This document shows, in pieces, positions 51,183-62,308 of a stretch of 64,000 bases of DNA. The DNA comes from Pilaira anomala (Eukaryota > Mucoromycota > Mucoromycetes > Mucorales > Mucoraceae), in NCBI GenBank assembly GCA_025716855.1, contig JAIXMQ010000053.1, positions 124,001 to 188,000 of the forward strand, in the 5' to 3' direction. Both the position numbers and the translations under genes were made by a program. The number at the start of each line of letters is the position of its first letter. Within the stretch, counting starts at the first letter, position 1. The notes under the pieces were generated by a model. That model ran no database searches, was not told the DNA's origin, and saw only the letters and a program-made list of their open reading frames with translations.

Positions 51183-52152
51183 ATGACAGAACACCATGTA
51201 CACGTTGAACCTTCAGTTATTAATGATTATGACCTAGATGTGGTTGATGAAGCTTTACTCCATCCAGAAAAGTCAGAATATATTGACCATTTCGGGTTTA
51301 CAGTGCAAGTGAAGTCAGACAATGAGTATGATGTAGATACAAGTGATTCAGAATATGAAGACGCTTCTAGTAATGGTAATAATATCAAGAACGGAACTTC
51401 GTCCAGTTCACCTGTCAATGATGAAGTCCAGGACGGAGATTCTCCCTCTGTGTTACCTGATAGTTGTGAAAGTAGCATAATAAATTCAAATGAAGATTGG
51501 CAACTGGTTTCAAATAATCCTGCTGCTGTAAAATCGGGTCCTACTGCTACTGATACTAGCAAAGTAGTAGTACCTACTACTAGCTATTATGATTTATTAT
51601 TATCAAAGTGTACAAGGTCATCTCATGACTCAGAAAAACAAGTACAGCTGAAACAAGAAACAAGTCATAATCTTGAACTTTTAAAAGAAAGATCATCAGA
51701 AGAAACAGATTGGGGTATGTAAATATATTGATAACAAAAAAAAAAAAAAAGTATATATTTTTTTCATAATATGATATAGAATTTTGGTCTAGTGTTATAT
51801 CTGATTTTGATCGTGTGCATCGTACAGAACATGGTAAATTTCGAAAGCTACTTGCAGTGGGTATACCTCCTTCCCTAAGAGGTATGCTATGGCAACTATT
51901 TTCCAGCTCCAAAGTGAATAGTGATATAATTGAAAATGAATACCGAGAATTATTAAATAATACAAGTCCACATGAAAAATTGATTCGAAGAGATTTATCC
52001 AGAACGTTTCCCAGTTTAGATTATTTTAAAGAACCTGGGGGAGAAGGTCAAGAAATGTTATTTAATGTGATTAAGGCTTATAGTTTGTTTGATAAACAAG
52101 TTGGATACTGTCAAGGGTTACATTTTATGGTGGGCGTATTACTATTACATGT

Positions 52153-52210
<58 letters not shown>

Positions 52211-53274
52211 ATAAATACAAAGCTTTTTTCTTTTTCTAATGTACAAGCACTTTTTTTTATATAGATGCCGGATGAAGCAGCTTTTTGTGTATTAATTAAG
52301 CTCATGAGTCAATATCATCTTCGTGGACAATTTACCCCTCAGATGGAAACGTTACATGAACGTTTATTCCAGTACAATCAATTACTCTTGACGTTTTTAC
52401 CTCAAGTACATCGTCATTTGGATGCACAAGGAGTACTTCCAACCATGTATGCCTCACAATGGTTTATGACATTATTTGCTTACCGGTGTCCACTTGAACT
52501 TGTTTATAGAGTATTTGATCTTGTGTTTGTAGAAGGATCAGATATCATTATTAATTTTGCATTAGCATTAATGAAAAAGAACCAACAAATGATATTAAGT
52601 CTCGAGTTTGAATCGCTGTTGGAATTCTTTTCAGCCAACATATTTAATGCATACAAGGTAAAAAAAAAAAAAAAAAAAAAAAAAAATTGTTACCGGCCGC
52701 AAATTTTTTTTTTAATTTAAAACAAAATTATATTTAGGATAATGCGTATCAGTTTGTCCAAGATGCTTATAGTTTTGATATTCCAACAAAATCATTACAA
52801 AAGTTGTCAAAGCAATATACATTAGAAGCAGCAAAAGAAGCCAAGATTCAGTCAATGGAAGATAGCATTAAGAGAGAGAATATCGAACTGACCGAACAAA
52901 TTAAAAAATTAAAACAATCTTACAAAACACTGGAATTAGAGCATCAGGATATAGCTAAACAAGTGATTGATGCAAAGATGTCTATGGCTGTTTTAGCAGC
53001 AGAGAATCAGCAGTTAAAGCATGAGTTGGGACAAATGAGGCACGAGATGATCAAGATCAAGACAACGATGAATGATGAATCCCAACATAAGTTTAGCGAA
53101 TTAGCCAAGACGAATGCACAACTTGTTGGAACGAACTCAGAGTTACAAGATAGATTAAGTGAAGTAGAAGGTGCATTAATTGATATGAAATTAAAATATG
53201 CAGAAAGTGAAAATGATTATGAAGTGATGAAACAAAAATTACATGAAGCACAAAAACTAAGTTTGTTTAAATAA
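51183..53274 (+). CDS. TBC-domain Rab GTPase-activating protein (Gyp5/EVI5 type)
   Basis: Four exons (51183..51714, 51780..52150, 52265..52657, 52738..53274) give 610 residues. An acidic, Ser-rich N-terminus (1-178) precedes the TBC domain (about 205-420) with IPPSLRGMLWQ, the arginine-finger motif IRRDLSR (Arg252), the glutamine finger GYCQG (Gln289) and YASQWFMTLFAYRCPL. A C-terminal coiled coil of about 170 residues follows (heptads such as ENQQLKHELGQMRHEM). TBC plus coiled coil is the layout of Gyp5/Gyl1 and EVI5. These act on Ypt1/Sec4/Rab11-like GTPases in exocytosis and Golgi traffic. Intron 2 contains A51. The gene is convergent with the next gene, with a 49-bp gap. Confidence 0.92.
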
Positions 53275-53323
53275 TAAAGTATTTATTTGAATTTTTTTTT
53301 TTTACACTGTTTCTTATTCATTT

Positions 53324-54007
53324 TTAATTGCTGATAAATGAAATATTTTCTTCTTCATCCTCATCTTCATATCCTAACTCTGCATAATCTTCACCTTCTT
53401 CTAATCGAATAGATTTACATTGAGATAAGAATAAGATGGAGGCGTATTTGAATGAAGAAATCCAGATGATGATGACTTCAAGTAATAATATGGAGATTAC
53501 AATATATTTTAAACTATTCTCGATATAACTAGCCAAGGCACACTCGTCTAATACTTGGAATAAATCTTGAGACAATAAAGCATCGGCCGTTCTCTTGTCG
53601 AAGGTGATACAAAATATCCAGCTGAGAGCTAATCCGAGGGGCATTAAAAATTGACAGAATTGTTCAATAAAGGTACGCCAAATTTCTGAAGTAGGTAATT
53701 GAGATTTAATAGAATTCAAATGAGTGGTGATGGAAGAAGTACTCATGAGTAAAAAGAGAGGACAAAAGATAGATGCTTGTGCAGCTACAAGAGTTGCAAT
53801 CAATCTACGATCTTGAATCATGTCTGATATCATTTGATGTCTCTTTAGGATTGTAGTTGGTTCGAATTCATCTTCTAGTAATAAAAATACAGGAATCGCA
53901 TTATAGTTGTATACTCCAAGTGATAAAACTACAATTACAATTGAAAGTATCAATACAGTACTTCTAGTCCAAATTACGCAAGTATTAAAGAATCGGACAG
54001 CTTCCAT
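53324..54007 (-). CDS. Four-helix membrane protein of unknown function
   Basis: A single exon gives 227 residues. Four hydrophobic segments are clear: RSTVLILSIVIVVLSLGVY (about 15-33), LIATLVAAQASIFCPLFLLM (about 69-88), QFLMPLGLALSWIFCITF (about 118-135) and YIVISILLLEVIIIWISSF (about 168-186). The C-terminus is acidic (EDEDEEE) and likely cytosolic. The topology recalls MARVEL-type four-helix proteins of fungi, but no motif confirms it. Polypyrimidine sequence on the coding strand (54059-54076) lies about 50 bp upstream of the start. Confidence 0.75.
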   Translation of the reverse strand: MEAVRFFNTCVIWTRSTVLILSIVIVVLSLGVYNYNAIPVFLLLEDEFEPTTILKRHQMISDMIQDRRLIATLVAAQASIFCPLFLLMSTSSITTHLNSIKSQLPTSEIWRTFIEQFCQFLMPLGLALSWIFCITFDKRTADALLSQDLFQVLDECALASYIENSLKYIVISILLLEVIIIWISSFKYASILFLSQCKSIRLEEGEDYAELGYEDEDEEENISFISN

Positions 54008-54597
54008 TTAATGTATATAAAATAAAAATAATAATAATATTTATGAAAAATGTTGAAAAAGAAAAAAAAAAAGAAGTTGATTATATATGTACATTTTATG
54101 TATCTCCTACTCTCACAAACTTATCTTTTGTATAAATATAAAACTTTATCCCTTTTTAATTACTTTTTTTTTTATTCTACCTTTTTTTTTTTAAATATAT
54201 AAAAAGTAAAAATCATGCCTTTTTTTTCCGTTAAAAGGACTTATTAAAATCAATGGAGACTGTATAAGTTGCAGTTACTATGGTTTTTTTTTCTTAAATG
54301 CGTCATCAATTTACAATATATGATTTATGCACAATTGATTAAAGATGTGTATTTATTAAAAAAAAAAAAGTGCTTCTGTGAAGAAAAGGTTTTTTTTTCT
54401 ATCTCTTTTATTTTCTCCTTACACAATTTAATCATTTCATTCAATCACCGAGGCACGTTTTATACATTGACAGGTAATACAAAAAAAAAAAAAAAGTATG
54501 ATAAATGAGAGGCATAAAGTCTATAATTTATAAAGAATATGTAATTTATAATTTATTATGACAAAAGTTATTATAAAAAAAGAAGGAAAGAAAGAAA

Positions 54598-54634
<37 letters not shown>

Positions 54635-54792
54635 AAGAGAGAAAAGTGTAGGGGAATAAGTGTCCCTTAATTAAAGAAGAAAAAAAGGCATGCAAGTTGC
54701 ACATAATTGGGAATGAAAAGTGAGAGTGTGTGTGAGAGAGAGAAAGAGTATATAAGAGAGATATGTACAGAAAAGATAAGGGAAAAAAGAAA
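54008..54792. other. Intergenic with GA microsatellite
   Basis: AT-rich spacer. An A run plus (GA)n block (54596-54645) and a second GA/GT-rich stretch (54719-54760) lie just beyond the 3' end of the histidine phosphatase gene. The open frames here are low-complexity translations. Confidence 0.5.
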
Positions 54793-55785
54793 CTACAAGT
54801 GTTTATCATACATGGCAGTATCGATTTGCCATGTAGATTTTAAAGGTGAAGAAAAGCCATTATGTTGATATTCGCAGTCTTCATCACTCTGATCACTAAG
54901 ATCTGCAGTGATGGTTTTGATTGAATTAAGATGACGTACACAAGATATACTACAATAATTGGATTCAAGAGGGATAGTTACTCTGTTTCTAAAACCATCT
55001 AGTAAAGCATTTACACCCACAGCATGAGTAACAAATATTACGACTACAGGATGATTATTGGTAGCAGTAGCAGTTTCTAAACAATTTAAACGTGTTTCTT
55101 CAAACCGATGAATCATATCGGTATAATGTTCAGGATAATCAAATTCAGTTTGATTTGAATTCGAATAAGCATAATCAATATTTAGAGCAGGTAATAAATC
55201 TTTAGTGATTGTAGCATTTTTAGCTAATAAGGAATAGGATAAAGCTTGTTGACGAGCTAATTTTTCATATTGTTTTGAAATTAAATATTGAGCAGGACAA
55301 ACCTGATCAAAGAATTGTTCACACATCCATTCACCTAATCCGATATCTAACCTTAATGTAGGTTTCTTATTCTTGATCTTGTTTTGAATTCCTTTTACAA
55401 TACCGATACTTGTATCAATACATCTTTGGAATGGTGAAGTGTAAATTACAATATTTGTGTTTCGAATATCAATATTTTGCTTCATCATCATTGTAATCAT
55501 CTCTTGTCCTGTCTTTTCTGCCTGTTGAAAGCCCTGTGTAATATAGGATAAAATTTAGTATGTTTCTTTTATTTTTTATTTAAAAGCTTTACATTAGGTG
55601 TAATAGGTGGATCCCAAATACCAAGTGATGGATCAGGTTGCCATAGTGAATCAGTACGATCTAAAAAAAAAAAAAAAGATATAGTATCATTGTCAGAAAT
55701 CAACCAATAAAAAAAAAGTCCTTTTGTTCTTACCTAATCTTTCTCCATGGCGTACGATAAAAGCTGTCGGGATAACTGTTGACAT
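54793..55785 (-). CDS. Histidine phosphatase superfamily (phosphoglycerate mutase-like) protein
   Basis: Three exons (55785..55734, 55660..55593, 55533..54793) give 286 residues. The phosphorylated-histidine motif is VRHGERL (Arg12-His13-Gly14) right at the N-terminus. Further conserved parts are WDPPITPNGFQQA, the second arginine in IYTSPFQRCIDTS, GLGEWM, and the late catalytic histidine in VIFVTHAVGV. The pattern fits the branch containing yeast Tfc7 and animal UBASH3/STS proteins rather than glycolytic mutase. The substrate is unknown. Only 52 nt of coding lie in exon 1, so the start depends on the ATG at 55785, which is followed by a good GTAAGA donor. Purines at 55837-55872 give an upstream pyrimidine tract. 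Confidence 0.88.
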
Positions 55786-57273
55786 GTGAAAACAAAAGAT
55801 ATAATTTTTATTTGAAAAAAAAAAAAATGGGGATTTGGGGGAAAGAAAAAGTATATAAAAAGAAGAAGAAATGTATATAATAGATATATTTGTAAAGAAA
55901 AAAAAAAAAAGAGGGATTATTTTATTTTATTAGGTTACACTGAATAATAAGTTTGGTAGTCAGTTGATTTTCACATGAAAAAATTCATTTTATACAATAA
56001 TACTAACAACAAAAAAGCACAAGACCGCCTCTTTTTACTCTCCCTCACACACCCTTTAACATAAACATTCTTTGATTTATTTAACCAATGATAAAGCTTT
56101 CCTTCATTTTCATACTTTAATAATTTATCAATGAAAGGGCTGATTTGCAGATTTTTCCAAATGTATATATTATGCCTTATGAGGACAAATTGATATTTGT
56201 TGTTTGTATTACTTGACTTGTTTAAAAAAAAAAAAAAAAGAGAGAAGAGCGTAATGCTAATACACATGATTCATTTATCATTATTACAATGTTGGATTCA
56301 TGCTCTCTATATATAGTGTAGTCTATATTCTCTTGGAAGGTCGTGGATAAAAAAAAAAAGGGCATCCACATGATATATAGACTACTCTTCTAATTAAAGA
56401 AAAGCCAATCAGTTTATTATAGCTATAAATATACCTGAAAGTAAATATACTGGCACTATTAATTATTTAGTCCAATTGCCTGAAATGCAATTACATTTAG
56501 AAAGCTGTCAAATACACTTTACAAAACTCAAAGTTATTTTTAAATCTATTCATGTCCAGCAATATACTTGAAGTAAAAAGCTGGCGTTCTCTTGATTCTG
56601 GTTGAATTTACTGACATTTGTAGACTCATGATAATAACAAAAAACTGGTTTTTTCTTTCTCCTGCATTTAAATGTGGTAGAACAAAAAGGATCTTTTTTT
56701 TTTTTTATACTGTAACATCCGATATAAAGGATGTCAATTGATTCAAGTTAATATCATTTGACTAATTATTACTCAATGAATAATACTAATTTACAATAAC
56801 TTTTTATATAATAATAATAAAAAGCGGAATAGGCTAAATCCTTTCGTCTCTCTCTCTTTCGTTGCTGAAAGAGTTACACAGCATATTGGTCACACTATTG
56901 GTAATGTTGTTAGGTACTTAACAAAAACTATACAGTCATTCAGAGTTCAATGAGGCTTAAAAGGATTTTTTAAGCTGTAGTCAATATATATATATACATA
57001 TTTGTGGGTGATGTATACTCAATATGGCAGATTAGCTCGAGTTTTTTTTTTGTATTGACATCAAGGATAATCATTGGTTCCATTGGGATATTAAAAAAAA
57101 AAAGGTGTGTGTACAACAAATAGACAGAAAATTCACACGTCGTTTATAGTGATATTGAAAGAAGTAATTATAATAAACAAAGAGATTGTTTTATTTTCTT
57201 TCTCTTTCTCTATTGTGAGTTGGAAAAGGATACTTGTTATGGTTAAAATCTTGAAAGTAAAGTACAACAGTTT

Positions 57274-57314
<41 letters not shown>

Positions 57315-57614
57315 TTCATAAACTATATAAAATTTGTTTTAGAACATGTATTAAGTGAATAAAAAAAGAATAAAGCTGACAACACTTTCTTTGTAAACCA
57401 ATACAGAGTATAGATATTGATCTAATAAGCTTATTGAGAGGGCATATAAAAGACATTTAACACGAACAATAGAGAGAGAGAGAGTGTGTGTGTGTGTGTG
57501 TTTGTGTGTGTGACTCCCGAAAATATATGTTTTTGTGTGCAATGCTTGATTGAGAAATTATATATTTATTTTTGTCGGTTCTTTTTTATATACACATATA
57601 TATTTTATTGTTTA
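55786..57614. other. 1.8-kb gene-free stretch with inverted repeat
   Basis: AT-rich spacer. An 11-bp inverted repeat, GTAGTCTATAT (56319-56329) and its complement (56375-56385), could form a long-loop hairpin. There are TA repeats near 57278-57313 and GA/GT repeats at 57473-57511. No gene was seen. Confidence 0.45.
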
Positions 57615-58380
57615 ATGTTCAAAAGAGTCATTGAAAATACACTTTTAAAGCAAAATCCCGGTACAATCTTAGATGGTAATGGAAAAAAAAAAAAAGAAGA
57701 GGGATGCCAAATAAAGATAAACTAAAATAGTATTCTATGTATAGTTGATTGTAGTCAGTTCATGTCGTGTGCAAGTTGTATAGCACAAGAAGGATGTGGA
57801 TATTGTGGAAGTATAGCCAAGTGTGTAGGAGGAGGATGGTTTGGAGCACTTGATAAATCAATGTGTGGACTAAATGATTATTATTATCATCAATGTCACA
57901 GTAAAAAAAAAAATTAGAGCTTAAAAAAAAAAAAAAAAGATAGATGAACTAAATTTTTTTTTTCTTTCAGTGTCTACTTTACCCTTGGGTATTATATGTA
58001 TTGTATTGATTAGTATAGCAGTATTAGGATTATTGGTTGGTATATCTATTGTTTGCTGTTGTTTATGCTGTAAATGCTGTCAGGATGGAGATTTAGATGA
58101 AGATGGAGAAGATAGACCATTATTAGGAAATAAATATTTAAAAAGATCAGCTACTTATTATCAATGGAATAGACCACCACCACCACCATCATCATCATTA
58201 GCAACAACAGTCAAACCACCAGTTCAACAAAAGGATAATAGTATAATAAAGCAAGTAACTGTATTAGAAGATGAATTACCCGAGTCATCCTCTATAAGTC
58301 CCGAACAAAATACCAAAAACTGGGAAGATAGACGTACAGCCCTTTTAAAGAAATATGCACGAGAACCTTCAACAAATTAA
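57615..58380 (+). CDS. PSI-like Cys-rich single-pass membrane protein (PTTG1IP-like)
   Basis: Three exons (57615..57675, 57745..57900, 57971..58380) give 208 residues. A PSI-type cysteine module comes first (DCSQFMSCASC, EGCGYC, KCVGGGWFG, CGLNDYYYHQC). One transmembrane helix follows (LGIICIVLISIAVLGLLVGI), then a Cys-rich juxtamembrane stretch (CCCLCCKCC, a likely palmitoylation site). The cytosolic tail has a proline run and ends in a KNWEDRRTALLKKYA helix. This order matches the animal PTTG1-interacting protein family. The predicted N-terminus lacks a clear signal peptide, so an upstream exon may be missing. The exon 1 to 2 junction was picked because it restores the first PSI cysteine. 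Function in fungi is unknown. Confidence 0.68.
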
Positions 58381-58435
58381 AATAAGCATGTGATTTTATT
58401 CATAAGTAATACAATATTTTTTTTTTTTTATTTCA

Positions 58436-58469
<34 letters not shown>

Positions 58470-58491
58470 AGAAAGAAAAAAAGAAAAAGGT

Positions 58492-58523
<32 letters not shown>

Positions 58524-58526
<3 letters not shown>

Positions 58527-59385
58527 AGCAGAGACAGTTGCTTTAGAAGAAGTATCTACATCCATTTTAGATTCATTTGATTTATCATTATTCCATCTTG
58601 GTGGTGGTTCATACATACGTCTTTGTTGAGCCAACATTTTTTGATGAATTTGTAATTTCTCTTGTAATTCCATTAATTGTCTTTGTTGAGTTTTATGTTG
58701 AAGTAAAGCAGCAGAAGGATTATTGTGATTTGATTCTTGTGAAGGTTGTGATGAATTTGGTAGTGAAGTATCATCTCTACCATGATTATTACGTACATTA
58801 TTATATAGTGATCGATTAGTTAATACACCCATACGTCCTTCAACTTCAACACGAACTTCTAAATTCTTGATCTTTTCTCTTAAATTTCGATTCCTCTTTT
58901 CAAGATATTTAATATAATCAACTGCTTTAAATAATACTGTACTTTTTGAATTATTAATATTCTTCAAGGTAGGAACGATCTCAGTCAAGTCTTTAAATCC
59001 TGATCGAATCATACTACGTCTCTTTTGTTCTGATGCGATATGATTACTTCTTTTTTCTTCTTCTGTTAATAATTCTTTATGTGGTTTTCCTCTTCGAATA
59101 GCACCTCCACTTGTACTAGTACTATTACCACTATGACTTATTGTAGGACTTGTTTCTTCTTCTTGTTTGATTGGATGATTGGATGATTCACGTAAAACTG
59201 GTTTAATATAAGGTGCTGTGATTTTATTACTTGATTGTAAATAAACTGCACCTGGTCTCTCATGAGGTGCAGGTTCAGTTTCTTTTTGATTAAAGTATCT
59301 CTTTTGTTCATCTAATGAATGAAGTATATGTGTTTGACGATTATATTCTTCTTGATGATGTTGATGTTGATGTTGATGATGATGA

Positions 59386-59416
<31 letters not shown>

Positions 59417-59983
59417 GATGATGATGATGTTGTTGTTGTTGCTGTTGGTGATGATGCTGTTGTTGCTGCTGCTGCTGTTGTTGTTGTTGTTGATGTTGAT
59501 TATAATCAAGTGACATGGGTGGAGGTTGATTATTTTGATACATGCTAAATTGTGAATCGATTTGCATATTTGGGTCTACAAAAAATTGATCCAAAAATTG
59601 AGTAAAAGCTTTATGATCTTGTTCATCTAATACAGCATTATTTAATGGTGTGGGTATAGTAGGATCAACAGAAAATAAATCATGATCAGACATGGGTGGA
59701 GGTGGTGGAGGCATATCCAAAGGAATAGGCATAGCAAATTCAGGGTCAAGACCTAAACTAAACTGAAAGTCTGTTATAAAAAATGAATTAGTTTTTTTTT
59801 AAAAAAAAAAAAAAAAAAGAGATGATCAAGTTATTTGAAATTACCTTCAAATGGAACAGGTTCTTGTAAAGGCTCGTTTATAGTTGTGTTGTTGTTATTA
59901 TTATAACTCATAAAGTTCCAGTCATGGTTCGTATTACTGTTATTATTATTATTATTAGTATTATACATGTTTGAATAATTCAT
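58524..59983 (-). CDS. bHLH transcription factor with poly-Gln/His region
   Basis: Two exons (59983..59845, 59770..58524) give 461 residues. The N-terminus is Asn-rich, then Pro-rich. A long Gln/His tract (about 139-190, from CAA/CAT triplets at 59350-59490) follows. The bHLH domain is at about 284-340: basic region RSNHIASEQKRR, helix 1 GFKDLTEIVP, and a loop plus helix 2 KSTVLFKAVDYIKYLEK running into a leucine-rich helix. The His-Glu-Arg positions expected to read CACGTG-type E-boxes are present (H, E and R within NHIASEQKRR). A second Gln-rich coiled stretch precedes the C-terminus. The group (SREBP-, USF- or Mlx/Ino4-like) cannot be settled by eye. An (AT)n block (58497-58523) abuts the stop codon. 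Confidence 0.88.
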
Positions 59984-60131
59984 ATTAAAAATGACACAAA
60001 AGAGAAAAAGAAGAAGAGAAAAGGGAAAAAAGGTTTTTTTTTTTTTTTTAAAAAAAAATACAAAAATAAAAATTCCTCTCCCCGCAAAAAGTTACACATC
60101 TAATATTTTTAAAACCAATCATATAAATTTA

Positions 60132-61806
60132 TTAAATTGTACACTCTTTTTCCCAATCAAGAGGTACTTGGTCTTCAATTGCTTTCTTAAAGGCATCTAA
60201 TGTACAAAGTGATTTATCACCTTTTCTATGATTTCCTTCAATAGAGCAAGTAGGTATTTGAACTGTGGTTTCATTATATTTAACACGAACGTAATGTTCT
60301 TGACCTTGTTTTTCTTTAAATAATTCAAATAAAATTGCACTACCAAATGGAGGCCATCTAAATATAAATTAATTAATCTCTTTTTTTTAATGTAAAGTAA
60401 TTTTTTTTTTTTTATACCTTTCGTCAAATACATTTAATATAATAAGCATTGGAGCTACAGTACTACATAAAATTTAATTTACTATATATATATATTATAT
60501 ATATTTGCTACTTTACGTGTCATGACCAGAATAGACTGCCAACTTGAGTTTATCTTTATCGTCTACATCTTTTTCTTTAAGAATCATACGATCTCTAATA
60601 ACACCCATCAATCTACCAAGTCCCAATCTTCTTACTTCATTCGATTTCATTGCACCATAAAACCATTCTTTTACTACTATTTCTTCTAAATCACGTAAGA
60701 TCTCTTCTTGATCAATATCCTTTGGTAATTCAAAACCATGTACTTTAGCTGCAATCAATGTATCTGTACAATATAGAGTAGAATGATTAATGTTAAAATC
60801 CCCAGTTCTTTTAAATCGTTACCTAAAATTCCATTGGCTGATGGATGACTATCAAGCGAGACACTACTAACATAAGGACTTAATCTCTTTGAAAGTGATT
60901 TAAATTTATCTTGCATCATATTTGAAACAGTCTTTGTGAATTCTTTTGCTAATAAACGAAGACGATAACAATTTGGGTTAGGAAACATAAGATCATCTCG
61001 AGGATCACTATAGAGAAAATGTTAATATTTTTTTTTTTTTTTTCATATATATATTACTCAATAATACTTACCGAATATGAAGCTTTAAAGAAGTTCCTTT
61101 AGGTTGCTTTTCTTTAGGATAAAGACCTCCAGCAATGAGTTGTTGTACTGATTCTTGTGTACGAATATAATCACTACTTCTTAAATAGATACTATCTTGA
61201 TCATATACATCAGGTAAAAACTTTAATTTTTCAATATAGTGTTCTCGAATACGTTCACCCAAGCTAGTCATTCGGAATCTTCCCAAATTAGTTAATTGTC
61301 CATAATAACTATAAAATCTTTAATGTTATAATACTTATATATATATATATACATATATACTATTTCTCCTACCATGCACCAGATTGCATAGGTACCGAAA
61401 TACCTTCCGTCTTTTCAGTCTCTACAAGTCTCTCAACTGGTACAGAAGATAATCCATTTAAATCTTTTTCCTTATTAAACTTGGCAATAGTAGCAAACAT
61501 GGATGAATTGGCTTCACATAAATTCCATACTGCTGGTATTACTTTTTCTAACCGTCTACGAACTGGTGTACGCTCACCTATTTTTTTTTTTTTTTTTATG
61601 CATACACCAAAAAAAAATCAATTTTTATTTTACTTTTTTTTAAAGAGGTATTCTTTATTTTACCATGACGGTGTACGATCTGTAATAACCTTCAAAACGT
61701 GTTAAAAACACACCTTATTAAAAAAAACAAAGCTTTTTTTTACTTACTTTAGCTCTAAATCAGCTGGATAGTGCTCATCCTTAAATTCAGGTAATTGAGC
61801 TGACAT
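60132..61806 (-). CDS. Histidine acid phosphatase
   Basis: Eight exons (61806..61748, 61689..61664, 61577..61373, 61308..61072, 61007..60823, 60763..60517, 60462..60418, 60357..60132) give 409 residues. The catalytic RHGERTP is at 27-33 and the proton-donor SGHDTT at about 316-321, the two hallmarks of branch 2 histidine phosphatases. GQLTNLGRFRMTSLGERI and YLRSSDYIRTQES are also typical. There is no signal peptide at the predicted N-terminus (MSAQLPEFKDEH), unlike secreted acid phosphatases. An intracellular ACP6-like lysophosphatidate or inositol phosphate role is possible. The 26-nt exon 2 encodes LLQIVHRH and the intron splits the catalytic motif. The CACGTG site and palindrome upstream are listed separately. 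Confidence 0.9.
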
Positions 61807-61995
61807 TACTATTTCAAAGATAAAAAGATTACTAACGGAAACCTATTTTTTTTCCCACTGGTTGTATTCACACACTACACTTTTAGCACCACCCCGGGAA
61901 ACCACAGGATTTTTTTTTTAAAACCTTAAAAATTAGATTTTTTCGTTTTTACAAAAAATATGTCAAAAAGGAGTTACCTGCATTTTACCATTGGT

Positions 61996-62017
61996 TACAC
62001 TTTCATATGAAAGTGTA
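61996..62017. promoter_or_regulatory. 22-bp perfect palindrome upstream of acid phosphatase
   Basis: The half-site TACACTTTCAT is followed directly by its exact reverse complement, 190 bp upstream of the acid phosphatase ATG. Its length without a spacer is unusual here. It is a candidate binding site for a dimeric factor; function is inferred. Confidence 0.5.
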
Positions 62018-62302
62018 GTAAATTAATCAAAAACATTTATATTTAACTTTTTTTTTTTTTTTTTTTTTTTTTGTGGCAGAACATCTCATCTTGTAACAAA
62101 AAAAAAAAAAAAAGGGGGAGATTTTATGTTTAAGGGTGTGTAGTTACGCGTGGACTTTTTGTCTTTCTTTTGAATTATAAAGTACGTGGATCTTCTCTTG
62201 TCATTTTGGCTTCTCTCTCCGTAAAAAGATAAATTTCTTTGTGTTATTCAAATAGATTTCTACATGATACAAATCTAATTTTAGTGAATATAGGTTCATT
62301 AC

Positions 62303-62308
62303 CACGTG
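62303..62308. promoter_or_regulatory. CACGTG E-box
   Basis: A CACGTG hexamer lies about 500 bp upstream of the acid phosphatase start. In yeasts this is the core Pho4/Cbf1 site. A bHLH gene is adjacent (58524-59983), but any link is only suggestive. Confidence 0.35.

Noticed and set aside
51227..51562. Minus-strand frame opposite the TBC gene N-terminus
   Set aside because: Antisense shadow of a Ser/Asp-rich coding exon.
59315..59548. Long plus-strand open frames of Asp/Val or Leu/Met repeats
   Set aside because: Antisense translation of the CAA/CAT repeat that encodes Gln/His in the bHLH gene.
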